The notes beneath the pieces were generated by a model. The model searched no databases. It was not told the origin of the DNA and saw nothing but the letters and a program-made list of their open reading frames with translations. This document shows, piece by piece, positions 5,989 through 14,172 of a stretch of DNA of 36,794 nt (position 1 is its first letter; each line of letters opens with the position of its first letter). The DNA comes from Candidatus Coprenecus pullistercoris (GTDB lineage Bacteria > Bacteroidota > Bacteroidia > Bacteroidales > UBA932), in NCBI GenBank assembly GCA_019116965.1, contig DXAT01000006.1, positions 1 through 36,794 on the forward strand. The letters run 5' to 3'. Position numbers and translations under genes: made by a program.

Positions 5989-8142
5989 TTATTCGTCTTT
6001 TTCCTCTTCCTGATAAGCCTTCAGCAGCTTGTCCTGGACATCGGCAGGTACCTGCTGGTACTCGGCCATCTCCATTGTGAAGGAAGCGCGTCCTGAGGTC
6101 AGGGAGCTGAGGGTGGTGGAGTATTTGTAAAGTTCAGCCAAAGGTACGCGTGCCTTGAGCACCTCGAAGCCCTTTACACTGCTCATGCCCTCGATCATGG
6201 CCCTGCGGCCCTGAAGGTCGGACATTACATCGCCCATGTATTCGCCGGGTACCATGATCTCGATGTTGCAGATAGGCTCCATGATTTTCGGGCCGGCGTT
6301 GCGGAATGCCTCCTTGAAGGCGTTGCGGGCAGCTAACTTGAAGGAGATTTCGTTGGAGTCCACCGGGTGCATCTTTCCGTCATATACATAGACGCGGATG
6401 TCGCGGGCGTAGGAACCGGTCAGAGGACCTTCCTCCATCTTCTCCATGATACCCTTGAGGATGGCGGGCATGAAGCGTGCGTCGATGGCACCGCCGACGA
6501 TACAGTTGTAGAACTCGAGCTTTCCGCCCCAGTCCATGGTATATTCTTCCTTGGATTTGATATTGAGTACCATCTCCTTGCCGTCCACTTTGAAGCGGTT
6601 GTTCTGGGGAGCACCCTCGACATAGGGCTCAAGGAGCAGATGCACTTCTCCGAACTGACCGGCGCCTCCGGACTGTTTCTTATGACGGTAGTTGGCAGCG
6701 GCGACCTTGGTGATGGTCTCGCGGTACGAGATACGGGGAGCCATGAATTCAATTTCCATCTTGTTGATGTTGTTGATCTGCCACTTGAGGATGTTGATGT
6801 GCTGCTCGCCCTGTCCGCTGAGGATGGTCTGCTTGAGTTCCTTGGCATATTGTACGATGTAGGTGGGATCCTCGGCGGCAGCCTTGTTGAGTATCTCGCC
6901 GAGTTTCTCCTCGTCCTTCTCGTCCACGGCCTTGATGGCTGTACGGAACTTGGCCTGAGGATATACTATGGGCTCAAAGACTATCTCCTCTCCGGGAATA
7001 CAGAGAGTCTGGTTGGACTTGACGGATTTCAGCTTGACTGTGCAGCCGATATCTCCTGCCACCATCTCGCTGACTTTCTCTCTTTTCTTGCCTGCTACGG
7101 CGAATATCTGGGATATACGCTCCTTGTTGCCTGTCTCCGGATTCACCAGATCCATTCCCTCTGTCAGTTTTCCGGACATGACCTTGAAGTATGATACATC
7201 TCCGAGGTGCTGTTCCAACGCGTTTTTGTAGATAAAGATAGCTGTGGGGCCGTCTTCGCTGCAGGGGATGCTCTTGCCGTCCTTTGTGGGTTCTTTGTCC
7301 TCCGCAGGAGAAGGAGCCACATTGATGGCGAATTCCATGAGTTTCTTTACTCCGATGTCCTTCTTTGCTGAGAGGCAGAATGTAGGCATGATAAGACCTT
7401 TCAGGAAGCCGAGGTTAAGGCCTTTCTCAATCTCCTCACGGGACAGTACGCCTGCGTCGAAGTATTTCTCCATAAGCTCCTCGTCGCTCTCTGCGGCCAT
7501 CTCTGTCAGAGCTGAGAGCACTTCATCGGCCTGGGCCTTGAACTGTTCGGGTATCTCTGACTCGACCCTGGTGCCGTTGTCGTCGGTGAAGGTGTACATC
7601 TTCATGGTGAGTACATCGATGAAACCGTTGAATCCTTCTCCTACTGCTACGGGGAACTGTACGAGGACGACTTTGTTGCCGAAGGCCTCCTTAAGTGAGT
7701 CGATGGTGTTCTCCCAGCTGGCCTTTTCGGCGTCGAGCTGGTTGACAGCCACTACTATAGGTTTTTTATACTCATCGGCATACCTTGCGAATATCTCCGT
7801 TCCCACTTCCACTCCCTGCTGGGCGTTGACAACGAGGATGCCTGAATCGCAGACCTTGAAAGCCGAGATTACACCGCCAATGAAGTCATCCGCACCCGGA
7901 GTATCCATTATGTTGAATTTTGTATTCATGAACTCCGTATAGAGAGGAGTGGAATAGATGGATCTCTGGTTGATCTGCTCGATTTCGGTGTTGTCGCTGA
8001 TTGTGTTCTTCGCTTCTACGCTTCCTCTGCGGTCGATGACCTTGCCTTCGAACATCATTGCTTCCGACAGGGTCGTCTTCCCAGACTTAGAGCTTCCCAG
8101 AAGCACGACATTTCTGATGTTTCCGGTCTGGTAGGTTTTCAT
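5989..8142 (-). CDS. fusA2: EF-G paralogue (EF-G2 type) with altered GTPase motifs
   Basis: A 717-residue translation-factor GTPase with the EF-G domain order. The P loop GSSKSGKT (16-23) is intact. The other motifs differ from classical EF-G: the switch I element RGIT is replaced by QRSIYST (59-65), DTPGHVDF has become DTPGADDF (80-87) so the catalytic histidine position holds Ala84, and NKxD is NQLD (134-137). lepA in this same window keeps the normal DTPGHVDF. As I recall, Bacteroides EF-G2, a paralogue that supports translocation without GTP hydrolysis during carbon starvation, has such changes; this gene fits that type. It is not the str-operon EF-G, as no rpsL, rpsG or tuf is nearby. 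It is monocistronic, with its own promoter at 8188-8218 and a terminator at 5918-5951. Confidence 0.92.
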   Translation of the reverse strand: MKTYQTGNIRNVVLLGSSKSGKTTLSEAMMFEGKVIDRRGSVEAKNTISDNTEIEQINQRSIYSTPLYTEFMNTKFNIMDTPGADDFIGGVISAFKVCDSGILVVNAQQGVEVGTEIFARYADEYKKPIVVAVNQLDAEKASWENTIDSLKEAFGNKVVLVQFPVAVGEGFNGFIDVLTMKMYTFTDDNGTRVESEIPEQFKAQADEVLSALTEMAAESDEELMEKYFDAGVLSREEIEKGLNLGFLKGLIMPTFCLSAKKDIGVKKLMEFAINVAPSPAEDKEPTKDGKSIPCSEDGPTAIFIYKNALEQHLGDVSYFKVMSGKLTEGMDLVNPETGNKERISQIFAVAGKKREKVSEMVAGDIGCTVKLKSVKSNQTLCIPGEEIVFEPIVYPQAKFRTAIKAVDEKDEEKLGEILNKAAAEDPTYIVQYAKELKQTILSGQGEQHINILKWQINNINKMEIEFMAPRISYRETITKVAAANYRHKKQSGGAGQFGEVHLLLEPYVEGAPQNNRFKVDGKEMVLNIKSKEEYTMDWGGKLEFYNCIVGGAIDARFMPAILKGIMEKMEEGPLTGSYARDIRVYVYDGKMHPVDSNEISFKLAARNAFKEAFRNAGPKIMEPICNIEIMVPGEYMGDVMSDLQGRRAMIEGMSSVKGFEVLKARVPLAELYKYSTTLSSLTSGRASFTMEMAEYQQVPADVQDKLLKAYQEEEKDE

Positions 8143-8187
8143 TGTGTCTAAAAGTTATTAGTTGTTAGTAATTTTGTCATTATCTCA

Positions 8188-8218
8188 CAAATATAAACAA
8201 TCCGTAAGACAAATGCAA
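8188..8218 (-). promoter_or_regulatory. Promoter of the EF-G2 gene
   Basis: On the minus strand TTG (8216-8218), a 20-bp spacer, then TATATTTG (8188-8195), a full match to the Bacteroidota consensus. The leader would be about 40 nt before the ATG at 8142. The 100-bp gap to the upstream ABC gene holds nothing else recognisable. Confidence 0.75.
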
Positions 8219-8242
8219 GTATCCCGAAACTTAAATGAAAGC

Positions 8243-8896
8243 CTACAGACAAAAAAGTCCGTCACGCATCTCGAGCATCCGGTCCGACATGGACGCGAGG
8301 TCGCGGTCGTGTGTCACAATGATGAATGTCTGTCCGGAACGGTCGCGCAGGTCGAAGAACAGCTGGTGTATATCTTTTTTTGTATGGCTGTCCAGATTGC
8401 CGGACGGCTCGTCCGCGAATATGACGGAAGGATTGTTGATCATGGCCCTCGCGATGGCTACTCTCTGCTGTTCACCGCCCGAGAGCTCGGACGGTTTGTG
8501 GGAAGTCCGGTGTCCTAATCCGAGGGAGCCGAGCAGCTCCGAGGCCCGCCTTCTTGCATCGGAGGCGGAAGTGCGTGCTATGAGCGCCGGTATCATGACA
8601 TTCTCCAGCGCCGTAAATTCCGGCAGAAGATGATGGAACTGAAACACGAAGCCGATATGCCTGTTCCGGAAGTCGGCAAGTGCGTCGGAAGACAGACCGA
8701 AGATGTCCGTGCCGTCGATGAGCACTTTTCCGCTGTCGGGCCTGGAAAGTGAGCCGAGTATCTGCAGCAGTGTGGATTTGCCGGCTCCGCTGGCTCCCAC
8801 GATGGAGATCACTTCGTGGTCTACGGCATGGAAGTCTATGCCCCTGAGCACTTTTACGGGGCCGAAGCTCTTAGTGATTCCGGTTGCCTGTATCAT
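8243..8896 (-). CDS. lolD: LolD-like ABC transporter ATPase
   Basis: A 217-residue ATPase of the LolD/MacB class. Walker A is GASGAGKST, the Q-loop segment is followed by the signature LSGGEQQR, Walker B is VIFADEPSG, and the H-loop is VTHD. LolD powers LolC/E in releasing lipoproteins from the inner membrane. No permease gene is adjacent, so the partner must be elsewhere; other members of this class serve MacB or FtsX-like permeases, so LolD is likely but not proven. Its ATG overlaps the stop region of the preceding Spy-like gene by 4 nt, showing translational coupling at the end of the sigma-factor unit. Confidence 0.85.
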   Translation of the reverse strand: MIQATGITKSFGPVKVLRGIDFHAVDHEVISIVGASGAGKSTLLQILGSLSRPDSGKVLIDGTDIFGLSSDALADFRNRHIGFVFQFHHLLPEFTALENVMIPALIARTSASDARRRASELLGSLGLGHRTSHKPSELSGGEQQRVAIARAMINNPSVIFADEPSGNLDSHTKKDIHQLFFDLRDRSGQTFIIVTHDRDLASMSDRMLEMRDGLFCL

Positions 8897-9396
8897 GGTT
8901 TTCTGTCATGACGGTCCTGGCCCGGTTTTTTCCACATCTCTATCATTTTGGCCCGGAACTCCTCCTCGGCGATGTACATTCTGGCCACTTTGTCGACAGG
9001 CAGTATCCTGAGGAACTCATCAAGGTACAGTCTCTCGAGCTCATCGTCTTTAGTACATTCCTCTGTATACCGTATCATCAGCCGTTTCATCTCGGCTTCT
9101 GAATAGTTTTCTTTCGAGGCCAGTTCCTTGATAGCTTTAAAATTGTCCCGTGTGGCTTTGCGGGCGTCGCATATCGCCTTATGATATTCATTGTAGACGG
9201 GCCAGAACTTGCTTGCCTCCTCGGGGGTAAGCCCCATCTGAGTGGTGAAGAAGCCTATTTTGGCGCTTTCAAGCTGCTCCATGTTCTTCGGGCCGGGTCT
9301 TCCGGGCATCTTGCAGCCGGGGTCGGCCGGTGCTGGCTGTGCAGCTGCGGACAGCGATATTGCGGCTGCAGTGATAAAAAGGATGAATCGTTTCAT
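8893..9396 (-). CDS. Periplasmic Spy/CpxP-like protein
   Basis: This 167-residue exported protein has a signal peptide (about 1-20, ending AAAQ). The mature part is helical and highly charged, with the motif [16 protein letters not shown]. Similar proteins in Bacteroidota lie in ECF sigma-factor operons and resemble the Spy/CpxP fold with its LTxxQ-like motifs. The likely role is a periplasmic chaperone or stress sensor that feeds the sigma pathway. It lies 8 nt after the anti-sigma-like gene and overlaps the ABC ATPase gene by 4 nt. The function is inferred from fold pattern and position. Confidence 0.75.
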   Translation of the reverse strand: MKRFILFITAAAISLSAAAQPAPADPGCKMPGRPGPKNMEQLESAKIGFFTTQMGLTPEEASKFWPVYNEYHKAICDARKATRDNFKAIKELASKENYSEAEMKRLMIRYTEECTKDDELERLYLDEFLRILPVDKVARMYIAEEEFRAKMIEMWKKPGQDRHDRKP

Positions 9397-9404
9397 TACA
9401 TTGT

Positions 9405-9833
9405 CTATTTAAGGTCCAGGTATCTTATGATGTCTTCCTCCGTAAGCGAGGCTTCTATGTCTTTTGCCAGTTCCTCATCCATAGTCACGGTGCTTTCCAA
9501 AGAGTTGCCGAGTGCCTCACCGGCATCTATCTCGTCTCCGTAGGCATAGATGAAGCTGCTTTCGAGCCAACCTTCCTCAATCATAGCCGTTATGGGGTCG
9601 GAGGATTCCAGCGGATCCGTGTATATCAAGTCAGTGATTTTGGATACGATATAACCGAAGCCGGCTATGATGCCGAACATGAGGGCAAGCATGAATGCCG
9701 GCTTGATCCTCATGAGAAACATGTTGCCGCGAGAGGGCGGGGAAGCCAGTCTTTCGCGGATTCTGTCCTCTAAGGAGGAGAAATATCCCTCAGGTACTGT
9801 AAACGGGTCCGTATGTCTGTTCTCTTCGTTCAT
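9405..9833 (-). CDS. Single-pass membrane protein, probable anti-sigma factor
   Basis: A 142-residue protein with a cytoplasmic N-terminus carrying the motif FTVPEGYFSSLEDRI, common in Bacteroidota proteins next to ECF sigma factors, one membrane segment (about residues 46-65) and an acidic periplasmic tail. It follows the ECF sigma gene by 33 bp and precedes the Spy-like gene. Position and topology suggest it binds and holds the sigma factor. It lacks a zinc-type HxxxCxxC anti-sigma motif, so this assignment rests on context. Confidence 0.7.
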   Translation of the reverse strand: MNEENRHTDPFTVPEGYFSSLEDRIRERLASPPSRGNMFLMRIKPAFMLALMFGIIAGFGYIVSKITDLIYTDPLESSDPITAMIEEGWLESSFIYAYGDEIDAGEALGNSLESTVTMDEELAKDIEASLTEEDIIRYLDLK

Positions 9834-9866
9834 ACTGCTTATTAGACACCATGGAATCCAATTGGA

Positions 9867-10409
9867 TTAAAGATTTCCGTTCAAAATGTTCTGAATCTTC
9901 GTGAAGGCATGATGATAGGATGCCTTTACGGCTCCGACCGACCGGTCGAGGACTTGGGCTATCTCGGTGAATTTCATGTCCTCGAAGTATTTCATGGTGA
10001 AAATCATCTTTTGTCGTGGAGGAAGTTTTATGACGGCTCTGTAGAGTCTTGCCATGGCTTCGTCTCCGTTGAAATACGGATCGGCCTGGATTCTCTCCGC
10101 AAGTCCCCGCTCATGTCCGCTTATCGACAGCATAGTCCTCAGGCGCTTGCTTTTCAGGAAGTTGATGGTCTCATTGGTGGCTATTCTGTATAGCCATGTA
10201 TAAAGCCCGGATTCCTCCCTGAATCCGGGGAGGTATCTCCAGGCTTTGATAAAAGTATTCTGCAGCAGGTCGTCCGCGTCGTTGTGGTCGAATACGGCCC
10301 TGCGGATATGCCAGTAAAGACGCCGGGAGTATTTGCGCACTAAAAGATTGAAGGCATAGTCCTTCCTGTCCTCATCCCGCAGTGCGGCAAGTATCTCCCT
10401 GTCGTCCAT
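9867..10409 (-). CDS. ECF-type RNA polymerase sigma factor
   Basis: A 180-residue sigma-70 family factor containing only regions 2 and 4. Region 2 shows DADDLLQNTFIKAWRYLP and the promoter-melting part YTWLYRIATNETINFLKSK. Region 4 shows LPPRQKMIFTMKYFEDMKFTEIAQVL and a recognition helix with SVGAVKASYHHA. It starts 6 nt after the transketolase C-terminal subunit gene, so it is probably read from the promoter before 12227, which is unusual company. The anti-sigma-like and Spy-like genes follow. The regulon is likely envelope stress, by inference from these partners. Confidence 0.93.
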   Translation of the reverse strand: MDDREILAALRDEDRKDYAFNLLVRKYSRRLYWHIRRAVFDHNDADDLLQNTFIKAWRYLPGFREESGLYTWLYRIATNETINFLKSKRLRTMLSISGHERGLAERIQADPYFNGDEAMARLYRAVIKLPPRQKMIFTMKYFEDMKFTEIAQVLDRSVGAVKASYHHAFTKIQNILNGNL

Positions 10410-10415
10410 CGGTGG

Positions 10416-11369
10416 TTATTTTCTGGCTATGGCTTTAAGCGCGGCCGATACTATGTGGTCTTTGTCCAGACCGTACAGCTGCATCAGTCCGGCAGGAGTG
10501 CCGCTCTGTCCGAACTGGTCGTCCACGGCTACGAATTCCACAGGGCACGGACGGGTCCGTATGAGTACTCCGGCTATCAGCTCTCCGAGACCTCCGGCTA
10601 TCAGGTGCTCCTCTGCGGTGACTACAGCTCCTGTCTTGGCTGCGGATGCGAGTACGGCTTCCGTGTCCAGCGGCTTGATAGTATGTATGTCGATGACTTC
10701 TGCGGATATTCCCTGTTTCTCCAGCTCTTCGGCGGCAAGCAGAGCTTCCCATACTAAGTGACCGGTGGCGAATATGGATATGTCCTTTCCTTCCACAAGG
10801 CGCAGGGCCTTGCCTATCTCGAATATCTGATTCTCAGGGGTGAAATTGGGCACTGACGGGCGGCCGAAACGCAGGTATACGGGGCCGTTGTGCCTGGCGG
10901 CGGCTATCGTGGCGGCCTTGGTCTGGTTGTAGTCGCAGGGATTGATGACGGTCATGCGTGGCAGCATCCTCATCATGCCTATGTCCTCCATCACCTGATG
11001 CGTGGCTCCGTCCTCGCCGAGCGTGATGCCGGCGTGGGATGCGGCTATCTTTACATTGGCGTTGCCGTAGCACACGCACTGCCGTATCTGGTCGTACACT
11101 CTTGAGGTTACGAAATTGGCAAATGAGCCGGCGAAGGGAATCTTGCCGCTGAGGGACAGGCCGGCGGCCGCGTCTATCATGTCCGCCTCGGCGATTCCGC
11201 ACTGGAAGAAGCGGTCCGGATGCTCCTTGGCGAACTGGTCCATCTTGAGTGAGCCTGTGAGGTCGGCGCACAGTCCGACGACTCTCTCGTCCTCATTGCC
11301 TATCTCGGCGAGTCCTGCTCCGAAACCGGAACGGGTGTCCTTATTTCCTGTATTTATAAATTTTTCCAT
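10416..11369 (-). CDS. Transketolase, C-terminal subunit
   Basis: This 317-residue protein matches the pyrimidine-binding and C-terminal domains of transketolase. Conserved parts include RFFQCGIAEADMI, whose Glu activates the thiamine cofactor, SHAGITLGEDGATHQ, the stretch PVYLRFGRP, and VVTAEEH in the last domain. With the N-terminal subunit 12 bp upstream it forms a split transketolase. The usual reaction moves a two-carbon unit between sugar phosphates in the pentose phosphate pathway; split enzymes may have other sugar substrates. The ATG at 11369 is well placed after the partner's stop. Confidence 0.93.
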   Translation of the reverse strand: MEKFINTGNKDTRSGFGAGLAEIGNEDERVVGLCADLTGSLKMDQFAKEHPDRFFQCGIAEADMIDAAAGLSLSGKIPFAGSFANFVTSRVYDQIRQCVCYGNANVKIAASHAGITLGEDGATHQVMEDIGMMRMLPRMTVINPCDYNQTKAATIAAARHNGPVYLRFGRPSVPNFTPENQIFEIGKALRLVEGKDISIFATGHLVWEALLAAEELEKQGISAEVIDIHTIKPLDTEAVLASAAKTGAVVTAEEHLIAGGLGELIAGVLIRTRPCPVEFVAVDDQFGQSGTPAGLMQLYGLDKDHIVSAALKAIARK

Positions 11370-11381
11370 TTTTCAAAAATC

Positions 11382-12227
11382 TTAAAAATCTCCGAGAGTT
11401 TCTTTAATCTGAGCCAGGGCGGCCTCGCACTGCTCTGCAGAAGGGGCCTTGCCGTGCCATTTGTTGGTGCCTTCCATGAAGTCCACGCCCTTGCCCATGA
11501 CTGTCTTGAACAGAATCATCACCGGCTTGCCGTGTCCGCAGAGGCTGTGGGCCTTGTCAAAGGCTTCCAGCACTGCCTGCATGTCATTGCCCTCAGCGGT
11601 GATGCACTCCCATCCGAAGGCTTTCCATTTGACCTCCAGGTCGCCTAATCCGATGACAGACTCGACGGTTCCGTCTATCTGCTGGTGATTCCAGTCAGTC
11701 ATGGCGATGAGGTTGTCGATTTTGTGATGTGCGGCGAACATGGCGGCCTCCCATATCTGCCCTTCCTCACTCTCTCCGTCGCCTACAAGGACATATACCT
11801 TACGGTCTTCCTTGTCTAATTTCTTGCCGAGGGCTGCTCCGCAGGCTACCGACAGTCCCTGTCCGAGCGATCCGGACGGCATGTATACGCCCGGCAGGTT
11901 GTGATCCGTTGAGGGATGTCCCTGAAGCCTGGAACCGAGCTGCCTGAAAGTTGCCAGTTCCTTTACGGGGAAATAACAGCTTCTGGCAAGCACGCTGTAG
12001 AAAAGCGGAGACATGTGTCCTGCCGACAGGAAGAACATGTCATTTCCCTTGCCGTTGCGGTCCCAGTGCTCGGGAGAGTGTTTCATAACTTTGAAAAACA
12101 GGGCGGTGGCTATGTCAGTACTGCTCAACGAGCCGCCGGGATGCCCGGACCCGGCATTGCTGACCATTCTCACTATGTCCCTTCTTACCTGGGACGCTGT
12201 CTGAGTCAGTCTTTCTGTATCTGTCAT
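11382..12227 (-). CDS. Transketolase, N-terminal (thiamine diphosphate-binding) subunit
   Basis: A 281-residue protein with the pyrophosphate-binding half of transketolase: SGHPGGSLSSTDI near the N-terminus, the GDGESEEGQIWEA motif with the Mg-binding GDG-Asn pattern, and MTDWNHQQIDG. One-piece transketolases have about 660 residues, while this pair totals 598, the usual split form. It is the first gene of a six-gene minus-strand run and is divergent from lepA (88 bp between the starts). A weak -7 box is at 12250-12257. Confidence 0.93.
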   Translation of the reverse strand: MTDTERLTQTASQVRRDIVRMVSNAGSGHPGGSLSSTDIATALFFKVMKHSPEHWDRNGKGNDMFFLSAGHMSPLFYSVLARSCYFPVKELATFRQLGSRLQGHPSTDHNLPGVYMPSGSLGQGLSVACGAALGKKLDKEDRKVYVLVGDGESEEGQIWEAAMFAAHHKIDNLIAMTDWNHQQIDGTVESVIGLGDLEVKWKAFGWECITAEGNDMQAVLEAFDKAHSLCGHGKPVMILFKTVMGKGVDFMEGTNKWHGKAPSAEQCEAALAQIKETLGDF

Positions 12228-12249
12228 ATCAGTTAAAATGTTTATTGCG

Positions 12250-12257
12250 CTAAGATA
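12250..12257 (-). promoter_or_regulatory. Weak -7 box for the transketolase/sigma operon
   Basis: The minus strand reads TATCTTAG, one mismatch from TAnnTTTG, about 22 nt before the ATG at 12227. No good -33 element is seen. It lies back to back with the lepA promoter. Confidence 0.35.
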
Positions 12258-12287
12258 CTACGAATTTTAGAAACTGTGAAAATAATG

Positions 12288-12295
12288 TATCTTTG
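12288..12295 (+). promoter_or_regulatory. -7 box of lepA
   Basis: TATCTTTG followed by CA matches TAnnTTTG, 20 nt before the lepA ATG. The upstream element is weak (TTTTAG near 12265-12270). Confidence 0.55.
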
Positions 12296-12315
12296 CATCT
12301 AATTTTGCCATTGAG

Positions 12316-14103
12316 ATGAAAAATATCCGTAACTTTTGCATAATCGCCCATATAGACCATGGAAAGAGTACTCTGGCGGACCGTCTGCTGGAGTACACCC
12401 ACACCCTTACGGAGAGGGAGATGGAGGATCAGGTGCTGGATTCCATGGATCTGGAGCGGGAGAAGGGCATAACCATTAAGAGTCATGCCATACAGATGGT
12501 GTACAACTATAAAGGAGAGAAGTATATCCTCAACCTTATCGACACTCCCGGGCATGTGGACTTCTCCTACGAGGTGTCCCGAGCCATAGCTTCCTGCGAG
12601 GGAGCGCTGCTGGTGGTGGACGCCACGCAGGGCATACAGGCCCAGACCATATCCAATCTTTATCTGGCCATCAACCATGACCTGGAGATTATCCCCGTGC
12701 TCAACAAGATAGACATGGACGCCGCCATGGTGGATGTGGTCAGCGACCAGATAGTGGATCTGATAGGCTGTGACAGGGAGGAGATCCTGCTGTGCAGTGC
12801 GAAGACGGGAGAGGGGGTGCCGGCCATACTGGACGCGGTGGTCGAGCGTTTCCCCGCACCCAAGGGCGACCCCGAGGCTCCGCTGCAGGCCTTGATCTTC
12901 GATTCGGTGTTCAATCCCTTCCGTGGTGTGATAGCCTATTTCAAGGTGGTCAACGGCGTGATACGCAGGGGAGACAAGGTGAAATTCTTCAACACCGGCA
13001 AGGAATACGAGGCTGACGAGGTGGGTTATCTAAGGCTGAAGATGTGCCCTACGGAAGAGGTTACCACCGGCAATGTAGGCTATATCATCTCCGGCATCAA
13101 GACAGCCGTGGAGGTAAAGGTCGGCGATACTATCACCCATGTGGACCGGCCCTGTGCGGAGTCGATAGCCGGATTCGAGGAGGTAAAGCCGATGCTGTTC
13201 GCCGGAGTCTATCCGGTGGAGACGGACGAGTACGAGAACCTGCGGGCCTCGCTGGAGAAGCTCCAGCTCAACGACGCTTCTTTAGTCTTCGATCCCGAGT
13301 CCTCCCTGGCTCTCGGTTTCGGTTTCCGCTGCGGCTTTCTGGGCCTGCTCCATTTAGAGATCATGCAGGAGAGACTTTACAGGGAGTTCGACATGGATGT
13401 GATAACGACCGTGCCCAATGTGTCCTATAAGGTATATACCACTCAGGGCGAGGTGGTGGATGTGCATAATCCGTCCGGACTGCCTGCCCCGACATTGATC
13501 GACTATATAGAGGAGCCTTATATAAGGGCACAGATAATATCCAAGAGCGAGTATTTCGGTCAGATCATGAAGCTCTGCCTGGACAAGAGGGGAGTGCTGA
13601 AGGGACAGCATTTCCTGACGGCCGACAGGGTGGAGCTGACCTACGACATGCCTCTGGCCGAGATAGTGTTTGACTTCTATGACAAGCTCAAGTCCATCTC
13701 CAGAGGCTATGCCTCCTTCGACTACCATATCATCGGCTATCAGAAGGCTGACCTGGTAAAGCTGGACATCCTGCTCAACGGAGAGTCCGTAGATGCACTT
13801 TCATCACTGATTCACAGGGACAGGGCCTACGACTTCGGCCGCCGTATCTGCGAGAAACTCAAGGAACTCATCCCCCGCCAGCAGTTCGAGATAGCGATAC
13901 AGGCCGCCATCGGTGCCAAGATTATCGCCCGTGAGACTGTCAAGGCCGTGCGTAAGGATGTGCTGGCCAAGTGTTATGGCGGAGACATTACCCGTAAGCG
14001 CAAGCTGCTTGAGAAGCAGAAGAAGGGCAAGAAGCGTATGCGCCAGATAGGCAATGTCGAGGTACCGCAGTCAGCATTCATGGCGGTGCTTAAGCTGGAT
14101 TGA
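12316..14103 (+). CDS. lepA: Elongation factor 4 (LepA), back-translocating GTPase
   Basis: A 595-residue ribosome-bound GTPase of standard length. It has AHIDHGKST (G1), the intact switch motif [21 protein letters not shown] (G3) and NKIDMDAA (G4). The C-terminal domain specific to LepA is present, ending in the Lys/Arg-rich stretch with [15 protein letters not shown]. LepA rescues or paces ribosomes during initiation and under ionic stress. It stands alone with its own -7 box. Its normal GTPase motifs contrast with the altered ones in the EF-G paralogue at 5989-8142. Confidence 0.97.
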   Translation: MKNIRNFCIIAHIDHGKSTLADRLLEYTHTLTEREMEDQVLDSMDLEREKGITIKSHAIQMVYNYKGEKYILNLIDTPGHVDFSYEVSRAIASCEGALLVVDATQGIQAQTISNLYLAINHDLEIIPVLNKIDMDAAMVDVVSDQIVDLIGCDREEILLCSAKTGEGVPAILDAVVERFPAPKGDPEAPLQALIFDSVFNPFRGVIAYFKVVNGVIRRGDKVKFFNTGKEYEADEVGYLRLKMCPTEEVTTGNVGYIISGIKTAVEVKVGDTITHVDRPCAESIAGFEEVKPMLFAGVYPVETDEYENLRASLEKLQLNDASLVFDPESSLALGFGFRCGFLGLLHLEIMQERLYREFDMDVITTVPNVSYKVYTTQGEVVDVHNPSGLPAPTLIDYIEEPYIRAQIISKSEYFGQIMKLCLDKRGVLKGQHFLTADRVELTYDMPLAEIVFDFYDKLKSISRGYASFDYHIIGYQKADLVKLDILLNGESVDALSSLIHRDRAYDFGRRICEKLKELIPRQQFEIAIQAAIGAKIIARETVKAVRKDVLAKCYGGDITRKRKLLEKQKKGKKRMRQIGNVEVPQSAFMAVLKLD

Positions 14104-14120
14104 CGCCTGTATGTCCCCTT

Positions 14121-14142
14121 TTGTCATAATAATGTAACAATT
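14121..14142 (+). promoter_or_regulatory. Putative PhoB box before ppk
   Basis: Two direct units 11 nt apart: TTGTCAT+AATA (14121-14131) and ATGTAAC+AATT (14132-14142). The first equals a classical PhoB-box unit and the second occurs again before the TonB-receptor operon. The array ends 6 nt before a degenerate -7 box, TAACTTGC (14149-14156), the same offset as at the pit promoter. PhoB control is inference. Confidence 0.55.
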
Positions 14143-14172
14143 AATATCTAACTTGCGGCAAATTCGACAATT

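Noticed and set aside
6367-7194. 275-codon open frame antisense to the EF-G paralogue.
   Set aside because: Composition (His, Leu, Gly, Asp rich) is that of a shadow frame; the minus-strand gene has clear domains.
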